From Gammaproteobacteria bacterium (GTDB lineage Bacteria; Pseudomonadota; Gammaproteobacteria; Steroidobacterales; GCA-2729495): a stretch of 64,000 nucleotides of DNA. The notes below the pieces were generated by a model. It was not told the DNA's origin and made no database searches. It saw only the letters and a list, made by a program, of their open reading frames with translations. The translations under genes were made by a program, and so were the position numbers. Of this stretch, positions 34,425-42,723 are shown piece by piece. Every line of letters starts with the position of its first letter. Positions within the stretch are counted from its first letter, which is position 1. The stretch spans positions 620,001-684,000 of the forward strand of contig CP054183.1 in the NCBI GenBank assembly GCA_015709695.1. Reading direction: 5' to 3'.

Positions 34425-34715
34425 ATGACCACCTACATGAACGCCTGGCAATGCATTGGCTGCGGCAAGCTCGAAGGGCCTCGGCCCTGCATCGGCATCT
34501 GCCAGGATCGCCAGGTACAGCTCGTCTACGCTGGCGACTACGAGGCGCTGCAGGTACAGGCGCGGCGCCTTCGACAGCGTGCCGAGGCGCTGGAGGCCGT
34601 GGTACGGCAGCTGGCGGGCACGACACCGCGCCAGGGCGAGTGGGAGCGATCCTATCGTGCGCTGCAGGAGCGCGCGCGGAAGGCGCTGGCGCCGTCGCCA
34701 GACGAGCCGGGCTGA
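34425..34715 (+). CDS. Small four-Cys protein ahead of the nor genes
   Basis: The 96-aa protein starts MTTYMNAWQ and has four cysteines as CIGC, then eight residues, then CIGIC (C-x2-C-x8-C-x3-C), suggesting a zinc-ribbon or Fe-S knuckle. The rest is a charged helix, possibly a coiled coil (RRLRQRAEALEAVVRQL). I do not recognise the family. The ATG at 34425 is preferred over GTG 34416. It ends 12 bp before the NsrR-like box, so it is probably not part of the nor transcript. Confidence 0.62.
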   Translation: MTTYMNAWQCIGCGKLEGPRPCIGICQDRQVQLVYAGDYEALQVQARRLRQRAEALEAVVRQLAGTTPRQGEWERSYRALQERARKALAPSPDEPG

Positions 34716-34727
34716 GTCATCCGTTGA

Positions 34728-34750
34728 AAGGGGTATTTACAATACAGGTT
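34728..34750 (+). promoter_or_regulatory. NsrR-like operator upstream of norCB
   Basis: The 23-bp site reads AAGGGGTATTT-A-CAATACAGGTT. Against the published NsrR consensus (AAGATGTATTT-N-AAATACATCTT) it matches about 9 of 11 in the left half and 8 of 11 in the right, with a perfect GTATT...AATAC core. NsrR is an NO-sensing Fe-S repressor, so NO would derepress the downstream genes. A possible -35 TTGAAA at 34724-34729 overlaps the box. Confidence 0.7.
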
Positions 34751-34828
34751 AAATGAGCGGACAATCCTCCCTGCGTAACCTGTTCCTGGCACGGCAGGCC
34801 CGGCGGGCCTGCGAGGAGGAAGGGCGGC

Positions 34829-35098
34829 ATGACTGCAAACCGCACGATCCGTCTGGCGCTGGCGGTCCTGGCCAGCGGCGCGAGCCTGGCGCTGTCCTGG
34901 CCCTACTGGCGCGATTTCGGCTACTGGGCGGAGTCGCGCGGCATGTGGCTCGGCTATTTCATCGTCGGCTTCCTGCTCGCTGTCTACGTTTTCTGCGTTT
35001 TCTTCAGCCGGCTCGGCACGCTGTTCGAGCATGATGCGATCGCGCGCGAGCAGCGATCCGGCGCAGCGCGCGCGGAGGGCGGGGAGAAGGCGCCATGA
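34829..35098 (+). CDS. Small two-helix membrane protein upstream of norC
   Basis: The 89-aa protein has two membrane helices (about residues 8-25 and 40-62, YFIVGFLLAVYVFCVFF) and a charged tail. GAGGAGGAAGGG is a strong ribosome-binding site. Its stop overlaps the norC start (ATGA), so it is translated with norCB. No named family recognised; it may help NorCB assembly or stability, which is inference from position only. Confidence 0.75.
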   Translation: MTANRTIRLALAVLASGASLALSWPYWRDFGYWAESRGMWLGYFIVGFLLAVYVFCVFFSRLGTLFEHDAIAREQRSGAARAEGGEKAP

Positions 35099-36069
35099 GC
35101 TGCGCCCCCGGGGAACCCTGCGAGGAAGGCGGCAAGCGCCGCCGCGCACTGGCGGTACTCGGCCTGATGGGCGCCATATTCATCGCCCTGTCCCTGGCCT
35201 CGTTCCTCGGCTCGCGCGGTCAGGTGGCGCCGCTCGAGGTCAGCTATGCCGGTGCCGATGCCGTCCAGGGCAAGCGCGTGTTCCAGGCCTACAACTGCAT
35301 GGGCTGCCACACCATCGTCGGCAACGGCGCCTACTTCGCCCCTGACCTCACCAGGCTCTACGGCAAGGTCGGTCCCGCCTGGCTGGAGGCCTTCCTGCCG
35401 TCTGCCGGTGCCTGGCCGACCCGCACGGCGGTGGCGCTGCAGCTGCGCGACACGGCGACAGCCGGCGAGGCAGGTGCGGACGGGATCGACGCCTACCTGG
35501 CGAAGTATCCGGCGGCTGCCGAACGTGTGGAGCGGCGCGGCGGCCACACGACACTGATGCCCAACCTGCCGCTGTCGCGCACCGAGGTGCGCGAGCTGAT
35601 CGCCTTCCTGAAGTACACCTCGGCGATGAACACCGAGGGCTGGCCACCGAAACCGCGGGTCGATGGCCTGGCCTTCGCGCAGGCGACGCCGATGCCGGCG
35701 GCAAGGGCGGCTGCAGCCGTTGCAACTGTCGCAGCGGCCACGTCCGCGGTGCCGGAGCCGGCTTCAGCGGCCCGACGCGGCGCCGAGCTGGCCCAGGCCA
35801 CCGGCTGCATGGCCTGCCACTCGAAAGGCACGGATCGTCTGGTCGGGCCGGGCTGGGGCGGGCTCTACGATTCCGCGGTGAGCTTCGTGGACGGCAGCAG
35901 CGCCCGCGCCGACGACGCCTACCTCAGCGAATCGATCGTCGATCCCGACGCCCGCGTGGTGAAGGACTTCGTGCCGCATGTCATGCCGGCCTACGCCGGG
36001 GTGCTCGATGCCAGCCAGGTCGCGGACATCGTCGCCTACATCCGCAGCCTCCGGGGAGCGCAGCCATGA
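35095..36069 (+). CDS. norC: NorC-like nitric oxide reductase subunit fused to a second cytochrome c
   Basis: The 324-aa protein is about twice the usual NorC length of about 150. Residues 1-180 are NorC-like: one N-terminal membrane anchor (about 20-40), then haem c motif CMGCH (68-72), NGAYFAPDLTRLYG and MPNLPLSRTEVRELIAFLKY (possible axial Met). After an Ala/Pro linker a second cytochrome c domain follows with CMACH (238-242), GPGWGGLYD and MPAYAGVL. So it is predicted to be dihaem, giving NorB an extra electron entry domain. It overlaps both neighbours by 4 nt, confirming a tight operon. Confidence 0.88.
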   Translation: MSCAPGEPCEEGGKRRRALAVLGLMGAIFIALSLASFLGSRGQVAPLEVSYAGADAVQGKRVFQAYNCMGCHTIVGNGAYFAPDLTRLYGKVGPAWLEAFLPSAGAWPTRTAVALQLRDTATAGEAGADGIDAYLAKYPAAAERVERRGGHTTLMPNLPLSRTEVRELIAFLKYTSAMNTEGWPPKPRVDGLAFAQATPMPAARAAAAVATVAAATSAVPEPASAARRGAELAQATGCMACHSKGTDRLVGPGWGGLYDSAVSFVDGSSARADDAYLSESIVDPDARVVKDFVPHVMPAYAGVLDASQVADIVAYIRSLRGAQP

Positions 36070-37754
36070 TCAGGATCGAGTACCAGACCCAGCGCCTCAG
36101 CCTGCGCTTCTTCATGCTCATGCTGGTGCTGTTCTTCTTCCAGACCGGGTTCGGCCTGCTGCTCACCGCACAGCACATCGATCCGACGCTGCTCGCCGGC
36201 ACCTTCAACTTCAACGTGGCCCGCGCCGAGCACACCAACCTCGGCATCCTCTGGGTGCTTTCGGGGTTCATTGGCGCCATTCTCTTCGTCGGTCCGCTGC
36301 TGTCGAAGCGCGAGCTGGCGGCACCGGGGCTGATCCGCTTCCTGTTCTACGCCGTCGTCGCCGTGGTGCTGTGGAACGTGGCGACCCAGGTGCTGGCGGA
36401 ACAGGGCATCGCCGGCTGGTGGATGGGCCAGCCGCTGCTGCAGGAGGGCCTCGAGTACCTCGAGGCCGGGCGCATCGTCGACGTGGTGATCCTCATCGGC
36501 TTCGCCATCCTTTGCCTTGTCGTCTGGCGCAGCTTCCCGCCCGTCTCGCAGTGGAACGAGATTCACTGGGGCCTCGGCATCGGCGTGCTCGCCCTCACGC
36601 TGGTGTGGATCTTCGGCATGTTCTTCGTCGATCGCCTCGACCTGCAGGAGTACTTCCGCTGGTACGTGGTGCACTACTGGGTCGAGGGCGTGTGGGAGGT
36701 CATCCATATCTCGCTGGTGGGCTGCCTGCTGGTGCTGATGTTCAAGGCGGACGTCAAGTCGGTCGGCTTCGCGGTGTTCTGGGGCATCTCGCTGGTATGG
36801 CTGTCCGGCCTGCTCGGCAATGCCCACCACTACTTCTGGATCGGCACGCCGGAGTTCTGGCAGTTCTGGGGCTCGCTGTTCAGCGCGCTGGAACCGCTGC
36901 CGTTGATCTTCTGCTTCTGGCACCTCTACCTCGACGCCCACGAGGATGGCGAGCCGCTTGCCAACATGCCGGCCTTCGCTTTCCTGCTGGGCTCCGTGGT
37001 GCTCGAGCAGGTGGGCGCCGGCATCCTCGGCTTCACCATGACCTTCGCCCTGACCAACGTCTGGTCGCATGGCACCTGGGTGACGCTGAGCCATGCGCAT
37101 CTCGCGCTGTTCGGCACCTTCGGCATGCTGGGCATTGCCACCGCGTACTACGCGCTGCCGCTCATGCGTGGCGCCGCGGATTTCGACCAGCGCCCCGGCA
37201 GGCTGGCGTTCTGGCTGGTGTTCACCGGCATGCTGGGGCTGTGCTTCGCCTTCGCCATCGGCGGCACGGTGCAGGTGTTCGTCTATCGCACGCTTGGCCT
37301 GGACTGGTTTGGCGGTGACGTTGCGCCGGCCATGCTGTTCGCCAAGCTGATGGTGCCGGCGTTCGGCCTGGTGTTCACCATCGGCGTCTGCCTGCTGGTC
37401 TACGACCTGCTGACCCTGGGCCTGCGCAGCACGATGCCGGCTCCGGACGCCCCGACTCCCGTGCCGGCGACGGGCTGGGGCCGCCGGCTGTCGGGCTGGG
37501 AGACCGGCCTGTGGCTGCTGGCGATGTGGGTGTTCGGCGCGATCATCACGCTGGGCCTGCTGAGCTTCAACCTGCGGACCGTGCAGGAGGGCAGCATGCT
37601 GTTCCCCTACCTGATGGCGGGAATCGGCTACCCGGGCCTGCTGCTGACGACGCTGTTCTTCGTGGCCCGCTTCCTGCGCTCGCTGGCGGCCCGTGGGCAG
37701 ACCGTCGCCGCTCAGGCGGGCGGCGCGCCGGTGGCTTCCGCCGGCTTGTGGTGA
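36066..37754 (+). CDS. norB: cNOR-type nitric oxide reductase catalytic subunit
   Basis: The 562-aa, 12-helix haem-copper-family protein has the full cNOR signature: His56 (low-spin haem b ligand), VVHYWVEGVWE with FeB ligand His203 and Glu207, GNAHHYFWIG with His254/255, Glu276 in LEPLPL, and LSHAHLALFG with His343/345. Each sits four residues before the Pseudomonas aeruginosa number. It lacks the N-terminal extension of quinol-dependent qNORs, so cytochrome c (NorC) is the donor. It reduces two NO to N2O at the inner membrane. No norD or norQ follows. Its 3' end overlaps the convergent RND gene by 43 bp. Confidence 0.96.
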   Translation: MIRIEYQTQRLSLRFFMLMLVLFFFQTGFGLLLTAQHIDPTLLAGTFNFNVARAEHTNLGILWVLSGFIGAILFVGPLLSKRELAAPGLIRFLFYAVVAVVLWNVATQVLAEQGIAGWWMGQPLLQEGLEYLEAGRIVDVVILIGFAILCLVVWRSFPPVSQWNEIHWGLGIGVLALTLVWIFGMFFVDRLDLQEYFRWYVVHYWVEGVWEVIHISLVGCLLVLMFKADVKSVGFAVFWGISLVWLSGLLGNAHHYFWIGTPEFWQFWGSLFSALEPLPLIFCFWHLYLDAHEDGEPLANMPAFAFLLGSVVLEQVGAGILGFTMTFALTNVWSHGTWVTLSHAHLALFGTFGMLGIATAYYALPLMRGAADFDQRPGRLAFWLVFTGMLGLCFAFAIGGTVQVFVYRTLGLDWFGGDVAPAMLFAKLMVPAFGLVFTIGVCLLVYDLLTLGLRSTMPAPDAPTPVPATGWGRRLSGWETGLWLLAMWVFGAIITLGLLSFNLRTVQEGSMLFPYLMAGIGYPGLLLTTLFFVARFLRSLAARGQTVAAQAGGAPVASAGLW

Positions 37755-40700
37755 TCCGCGGCGAGCACGAGGTAGAAGGCGGGCACGACGAACAGCGTGA
37801 ACAGCGTGCCGATGGAGATGCCGGTGAAGATCACCAGGCCGAGGTTGAAGCGCGATGCGGCACCGGCGCCGCTGGCGAGCAGCAACGGCAGCACGCCGAG
37901 CACCATCGCCGCGGTGGTCATGAGGATGGGTCGCAGCCGGATCGCCGAGGCCAGTTCGATGGCCTCGCGCCGCGTCCGGCCTTCCTGCTGCAGCTTGTTG
38001 GCGAACTCCACGATGAGGATGCCGTGCTTGCTGATCAGGCCCATCAACGTCACCAGGCCGACCTGGGTGTAGATATTCAGGCTGACATGCCAGAAGCCCA
38101 GGCTGACGAAGATCAGCGCGCCGGCAATCGACATCGGCACCGAGATGAGGATGATCAGCGGGTCACGGAAGCTCTCGAACAGGGCGGCGAGCGCCAGGAA
38201 GATGATGACCATGGCGAAGGCGATGGTGACGAGGAAGCCGCTGGACTCCCGCACGTACTGGCGTGACTGGCCGGCATAGTCCACGGCATAGCCCTGGGGC
38301 AATACACGAGCCGCGATGCCGTTCAGGGTGTCGAGCGCATCACCGAGCGGCACTCCGGGCATCATGATGCCGCTGATGGTGGCGGAATTGAGCTGCTGGA
38401 AGCGGTTGAGCGAGCGCGGCACCACGCTGGTGTCGATGGTGGCGATCGTCGACAGCGGCACCGCCGCGCCGGCCGGTGTGCGCAGGTAGTAGTCGTCGAG
38501 CTGTTCCGCATTCAGCCGGAAGCGCTGCGCGGCCTGCGGCATCACCTTGTAGGAGCGCCCGGCCAGCGAGAAGTAGTTGACGTAGCCCCCGCCCAGCATG
38601 GCCGACAGGCTGCCGCCGATGTCGCTCATCTGCAGGCCGAGGCGTGCCGCCGCGTCACGGTCGATCTCCACCGTTGCCTGGGGCTGGTCGATACGCAGGT
38701 CGCTGTCGATGAACATGAAGGTGCCGGTCTTCACCGCTTCCGCGAGAAAGGTCTGCGCCACCTCGTTCAGTCTGGGGAACTGGTCGGTGGTGGTGAGCAC
38801 GAACTCCACGGGCAGGCCCTGGGCACCGGGAAGCGGCGGCAGCTGGAATACCGCGCCGCGCAGGCCCGCCACTTCCTCGTTGAAGGCCTTCTGCAGCACC
38901 GGCATGAGCTCGTTGGCGCTCTCGCTGCGCTCGCTCCAGGGCTTCATCACCGTCCCGGCGAAGACCGAGCCCGTGGCCTCGAACTGGAAGACATTGGTGA
39001 ACACCGGGAACTTGCGGACGATGCGGTACACATCCCGTGAGTAGGTGGTCAGCAGCTCATGGGTGGCGTTCGGCGCACTGGTGAACATCGTCAGCAGGAA
39101 GCCCTGGTCCTCCTGCGGCGCCAGCTCCTTGCGGGCATTGCCGTAGAGCAGGTAGATCGACACCAGCACGATGCCGGCGAAGGCGAGCGTCACCGCCACG
39201 GTGTCCAGGCTGGCGTGCAGCGTGCGCTCGTAGGCCTGGCGCAGCCGGCCGAAGCCGTGGTTGCTGAACTGCTCGAAGCGTGCCGTCCAGGCGGATTCCT
39301 CGGCAAGGGGTCGCAGCAACTTCGCGCACATCATCGGCGAGAGCACCAGGGCGATGATGGTCGAGACCACCACGGCGGCGACCAGCGTGAAGGCGAACTC
39401 GGTGAACAGCGCACCGGTGAGCCCGCCCTGGAAGCCGATGGGCACGTACACCGCGATCAGCACCACGCCCATGGCGATGATCGGGCCACCCAGCTCGCGC
39501 GCGGCGAGCAGCGCGGCCTGGGTCGGCCTGGTGCCCTGCTCGATGTGGCGATTGACGTTCTCGACGACGATGATCGCGTCGTCCACCACCAGGCCGATGG
39601 CCAGCACCAATGCCAGCAGCGTCAGCAGGTTGAAGGAGAAGCCTGCCGCGAGCATCAGCGTGAAGGCGCCCACCAGCGACAGCGGGATGGCCACCACCGG
39701 GATCAGCACGGAACGCGGTGAGCCGAGGAAGAGGAACACCACCAGGGTGACGATGAGCAGCGCCTCGACAATGGTGAATGCCACCTCGTTGATCGAGTCG
39801 CGGACGAACTCCGCGGAGTCGTAGATGACCTCGGCTTCGAGGCCTCCCGGCAGGCTGGCATGCAGATCCCTGAAAGCCTGCTGGACGCGTGCGGTCGTCT
39901 CGAGGAGGTTCGCGCCAGGGGCGACGTTGACACCCAGTGCCACGGCATCGCGGCCATTGAAGGCAAACCCCGACTCGTAGTCTTCCGAGCCCAGGGTGAC
40001 GTTGGCCACGTCCTGCAGGCGCACGATGGCGCCGCCCGACTGGCGCACGATCAGGTTGCGGAACTCCTCCAGGCTGTGCAGGCCGGTCGAGGCCACCAGC
40101 CCGACCTGCACCACCTCGCCCTGGGTCTTGCCGAGGCTGGAGAGGAAGTTGTTGGCGGCCAGCGCCTGGCTGACGTCGCTGGCGGTGAGCCCGTAGGCCG
40201 CGAGGCGTTGCGGGTCCAGCCAGGCACGCAGCGCGATGTTCTGCGCGCCGATGATGTCCACGCTCTGCACGCCCTGCAGGGCCTGCAGCCGCGGCTGGAC
40301 CAGGCGAGCCACGTAGTCGGTGATCTGGTTCGGCGCCAGCACCTCGGAGGCGAAGCCGATGTACATGGCAGCGAGCTGCTGGCCGAGGCTGAGCGTGATC
40401 ACCGGCAGCTGCGATTCGGGCGGCAGCTGGTTGCGGATCGAGTTCACCTTGATGCTGATCTCGTTGAGCGCCTTGTTCGGGTCCCAGTTGAGCAGCAGGT
40501 TGACGGTGACGGTACTGACGCCGGTACGGCTGGAGGAGACGATGTAGTCGATGCCGGTGGCCTGCGACACCGCATTCTCTATCGGCGCGGTGATGAAGCT
40601 GGCTACAAGATCCGGAGAGGCGCCGAAATAGGTGGTGGTCACCGTGATCACGGCGCTCTGCGTCGAGGGAAACTCCTGGATCCGCAGCAGGTCGGCCGAG

Positions 40701-40780
40701 CGCAGGCCGAGGACCAGGATCAGCACGCTCGCGACCGTGGCGAGCACCGGCCGCTGGATGAAGACATCGGTCAGTTTCAT
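37712..40780 (-). CDS. RND multidrug efflux permease (HAE1 type)
   Basis: The 1022-aa inner-membrane pump matches AcrB/MexF-like RND permeases in length and layout: an N-terminal helix (FIQRPVLATVASVLILVLG), two large periplasmic loops, and twelve transmembrane helices with VDDAIIVVENVNRH in TM4 and an FEEG-type and GLISKHGILIVEFAN segment in the second half. It expels drugs or other amphipathic compounds in exchange for protons. Its ATG overlaps the adaptor stop (ATGA). No outer-membrane channel gene is present, so it probably borrows one. Confidence 0.93.
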   Translation of the reverse strand: MKLTDVFIQRPVLATVASVLILVLGLRSADLLRIQEFPSTQSAVITVTTTYFGASPDLVASFITAPIENAVSQATGIDYIVSSSRTGVSTVTVNLLLNWDPNKALNEISIKVNSIRNQLPPESQLPVITLSLGQQLAAMYIGFASEVLAPNQITDYVARLVQPRLQALQGVQSVDIIGAQNIALRAWLDPQRLAAYGLTASDVSQALAANNFLSSLGKTQGEVVQVGLVASTGLHSLEEFRNLIVRQSGGAIVRLQDVANVTLGSEDYESGFAFNGRDAVALGVNVAPGANLLETTARVQQAFRDLHASLPGGLEAEVIYDSAEFVRDSINEVAFTIVEALLIVTLVVFLFLGSPRSVLIPVVAIPLSLVGAFTLMLAAGFSFNLLTLLALVLAIGLVVDDAIIVVENVNRHIEQGTRPTQAALLAARELGGPIIAMGVVLIAVYVPIGFQGGLTGALFTEFAFTLVAAVVVSTIIALVLSPMMCAKLLRPLAEESAWTARFEQFSNHGFGRLRQAYERTLHASLDTVAVTLAFAGIVLVSIYLLYGNARKELAPQEDQGFLLTMFTSAPNATHELLTTYSRDVYRIVRKFPVFTNVFQFEATGSVFAGTVMKPWSERSESANELMPVLQKAFNEEVAGLRGAVFQLPPLPGAQGLPVEFVLTTTDQFPRLNEVAQTFLAEAVKTGTFMFIDSDLRIDQPQATVEIDRDAAARLGLQMSDIGGSLSAMLGGGYVNYFSLAGRSYKVMPQAAQRFRLNAEQLDDYYLRTPAGAAVPLSTIATIDTSVVPRSLNRFQQLNSATISGIMMPGVPLGDALDTLNGIAARVLPQGYAVDYAGQSRQYVRESSGFLVTIAFAMVIIFLALAALFESFRDPLIILISVPMSIAGALIFVSLGFWHVSLNIYTQVGLVTLMGLISKHGILIVEFANKLQQEGRTRREAIELASAIRLRPILMTTAAMVLGVLPLLLASGAGAASRFNLGLVIFTGISIGTLFTLFVVPAFYLVLAADHHKPAEATGAPPA

Positions 40781-41907
40781 TTGCGGCGCCCGGGCTCGTC
40801 GGGCGGATCGGGCGCCGGATTGTTCGCTGGCTGTACGGTGTTGTTGATTCTGACCGGGGTGCCGTCCTGCAGCTTGATCTGTCCGGCGCTGACCACGGTT
40901 GCCCCTGCGGTGACACCCGAGAGGATGGCGACCTGGTCACCCCGGGTCGGACCGACCTGGACGAAGACCTGCTTTGCGCGCAGCTTGTCGCCGCTGCCCT
41001 CGACCAGGTACACCGTGTCGCCGAAAGAGTTGTAGACGACAGCCGTCTGCGGCAGCGTGACATGCTGCACGCTGGCGCCGGCATCGACGTTCACCGAGAC
41101 GTACATGCCGGGCAGGAGGCGGTGCGCGGGATTGTCGATGCGCGCGCGTACGGCGACATTGCGGGTCTGGGCGTCCACCCGGGAGTCGATGGCAATCACC
41201 TCGCCACGGAAGGTCTCGCCAGGCCAGGCGTCGACGGCCACGGTGACGTGCTGACGTGGCGACAACAGGCCGAGGTCGCGCTGCGGCAGGAAGAAATCCA
41301 CCAGCAGCTGGTCCAGGGCCTGCAGGGTGGCGATGCGCGCTCCAGCATTCAGGTACTGGCCGACGTCGACGACGCGCAAGCCGATGCGGCCGCCGAAGGG
41401 CGCGCGGATGGAGGTGCGGCTGACGCCTTCCTGCTGCTGCCTGAGCTGTGCCTCGGTGCTGCGCAGCTGCGTCTCGGCAGTATCGAGCGCGGCCTGGCTC
41501 ACCAGGCCCTTCGGTGCCAGCTCGCGGTTGCGCTGGTAGTCGAGCCTGGCGAGATCGACGGCGGCCTGTGCCTCGCGGAGCCGGGCGACATCGACTCCCG
41601 AGCGCAGGCTGAGCAGCACCTGCCCGGTGCGGACATCATCGCCCGATTCGAACCGGATCTCGTCGACGATGCCCGGCACCTCGGCCGAGAGGTCGGTGCC
41701 GTTCACCGCGCGCAGCGTGCCGACGGCATGCAGTGTCGGCTGCCAGTCGAGCGCCTCGGCCCTTGCCGTGGAGACCGTCTGCACCGGCGGTGGCGCCGAA
41801 GCCATGGCCTTGCGCATCATCCGGCCGACGAAGGCCTGGAAGCCCAGGACGCCGCCGAAGACGACGGCGCAGGCGATGAGCATGACTGTGAAGCGGCGCC
41901 GGATCAC
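40777..41907 (-). CDS. RND periplasmic adaptor (membrane fusion protein)
   Basis: The 376-aa adaptor has an N-terminal anchor (MLIACAVVFGGVLGFQA), a barrel-sandwich hybrid (VPGIVDEIRFESGDDVRTGQVLL), an alpha-hairpin (about residues 95-160), and SIRAPFGGRIGLRVVDVGQYL, the lipoyl-like half typical of MexE/AcrA. It bridges the permease to an outer-membrane channel. GTG 41907 is chosen since it overlaps the upstream gene's TGA as GTGA; ATG 41883 is the alternative. Confidence 0.93.
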   Translation of the reverse strand: MIRRRFTVMLIACAVVFGGVLGFQAFVGRMMRKAMASAPPPVQTVSTARAEALDWQPTLHAVGTLRAVNGTDLSAEVPGIVDEIRFESGDDVRTGQVLLSLRSGVDVARLREAQAAVDLARLDYQRNRELAPKGLVSQAALDTAETQLRSTEAQLRQQQEGVSRTSIRAPFGGRIGLRVVDVGQYLNAGARIATLQALDQLLVDFFLPQRDLGLLSPRQHVTVAVDAWPGETFRGEVIAIDSRVDAQTRNVAVRARIDNPAHRLLPGMYVSVNVDAGASVQHVTLPQTAVVYNSFGDTVYLVEGSGDKLRAKQVFVQVGPTRGDQVAILSGVTAGATVVSAGQIKLQDGTPVRINNTVQPANNPAPDPPDEPGRRK

Positions 41908-42674
41908 AAGGGGCCGCCGGCAGGGTTCCTGAGCTGCGCGAGTTCGAAGCGCGTATCGGCGGCACGGTACTCGTGGCGGACCATCGTGTGGTCCGGACCC
42001 ATGATCCACACCTCCGTGTCCTTGCCGAAATGGTAGTGATCGGTCTCGAAAGTTCCGGCAGGCACCGTGATGGTCTCGCGGCCGACGTACTCGAGCGTGA
42101 TGGGGAACTGCGCCAGCCGCGGCCCGCCGTCGACACCGCCGTAGATGAATGTCGGCAGCTTCTGCCGGCCACCCGCGGTGCTGTCATAGCGGCCGAAATG
42201 CCAGCCGTCGAGGCTTGGCGGGTGCAGCAGCACGGAATAGCCCTGCGGCAGCGGCAGGTCCTCGGCCCTGAAGCCGGCCGCGCCGCGGGTCGTCACGCGG
42301 AGGAGGGAACCATCGGCCACGTAGAAGCCCGAGCCCAGCAGCTTGCCCTTGCTGTATGCCGTGGAGAAGGCATCGAGGAAGTGGAAAGCCGCGTCGACGC
42401 GGTAAATCACGCTGATCTGCTGGGCGTCGCGGCCACCGTCGTAGAAGCTGCGCAGGGTCCGCGAGCCATCGGCCTGCACCGTGAGTGTCCAGGTTTCGCG
42501 GCCGCAGGGCTCGCCCTTGCCGAGCGTGGTGCAGTCGAGTACTCCCGAAGCGCTGCGCAGGATGGTCGCGTTGGCTGGCGGCGGCTGGCTGGTGGCATCG
42601 GGCTTCTGCGCCGGCGCGCACGCGGTCACGATGGCCAGCAGCGCCATGGCCAGGGCACTGGTTCGGTGTTTCAC
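41904..42674 (-). CDS. DUF3108-like lipoprotein
   Basis: The 256-aa protein has a lipobox (ALLAIVTAC, Cys near residue 19) and a beta-rich body with YVGRETITVPAGTFETDHYHF and TEVWIMGPDHTMVRHEY, typical of DUF3108. The family is periplasmic and of unknown function. GTG 42674 is the likely start with AAGGA upstream. Its stop overlaps the adaptor start, so it is the first gene of the efflux operon and may sense or bind the pump's cargo (inference). Confidence 0.82.
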   Translation of the reverse strand: MKHRTSALAMALLAIVTACAPAQKPDATSQPPPANATILRSASGVLDCTTLGKGEPCGRETWTLTVQADGSRTLRSFYDGGRDAQQISVIYRVDAAFHFLDAFSTAYSKGKLLGSGFYVADGSLLRVTTRGAAGFRAEDLPLPQGYSVLLHPPSLDGWHFGRYDSTAGGRQKLPTFIYGGVDGGPRLAQFPITLEYVGRETITVPAGTFETDHYHFGKDTEVWIMGPDHTMVRHEYRAADTRFELAQLRNPAGGPL

Positions 42675-42723
42675 GGGAGGTTCCTTTTCGGCGACAACCG
42701 TCGCTGCGGTCGCGGCTATTCTC

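Noticed and set aside
34753-35034. 93-codon frame starting just after the NsrR-like box
   Set aside because: It overlaps the better-supported gene at 34829, which has a strong ribosome-binding site and membrane helices.
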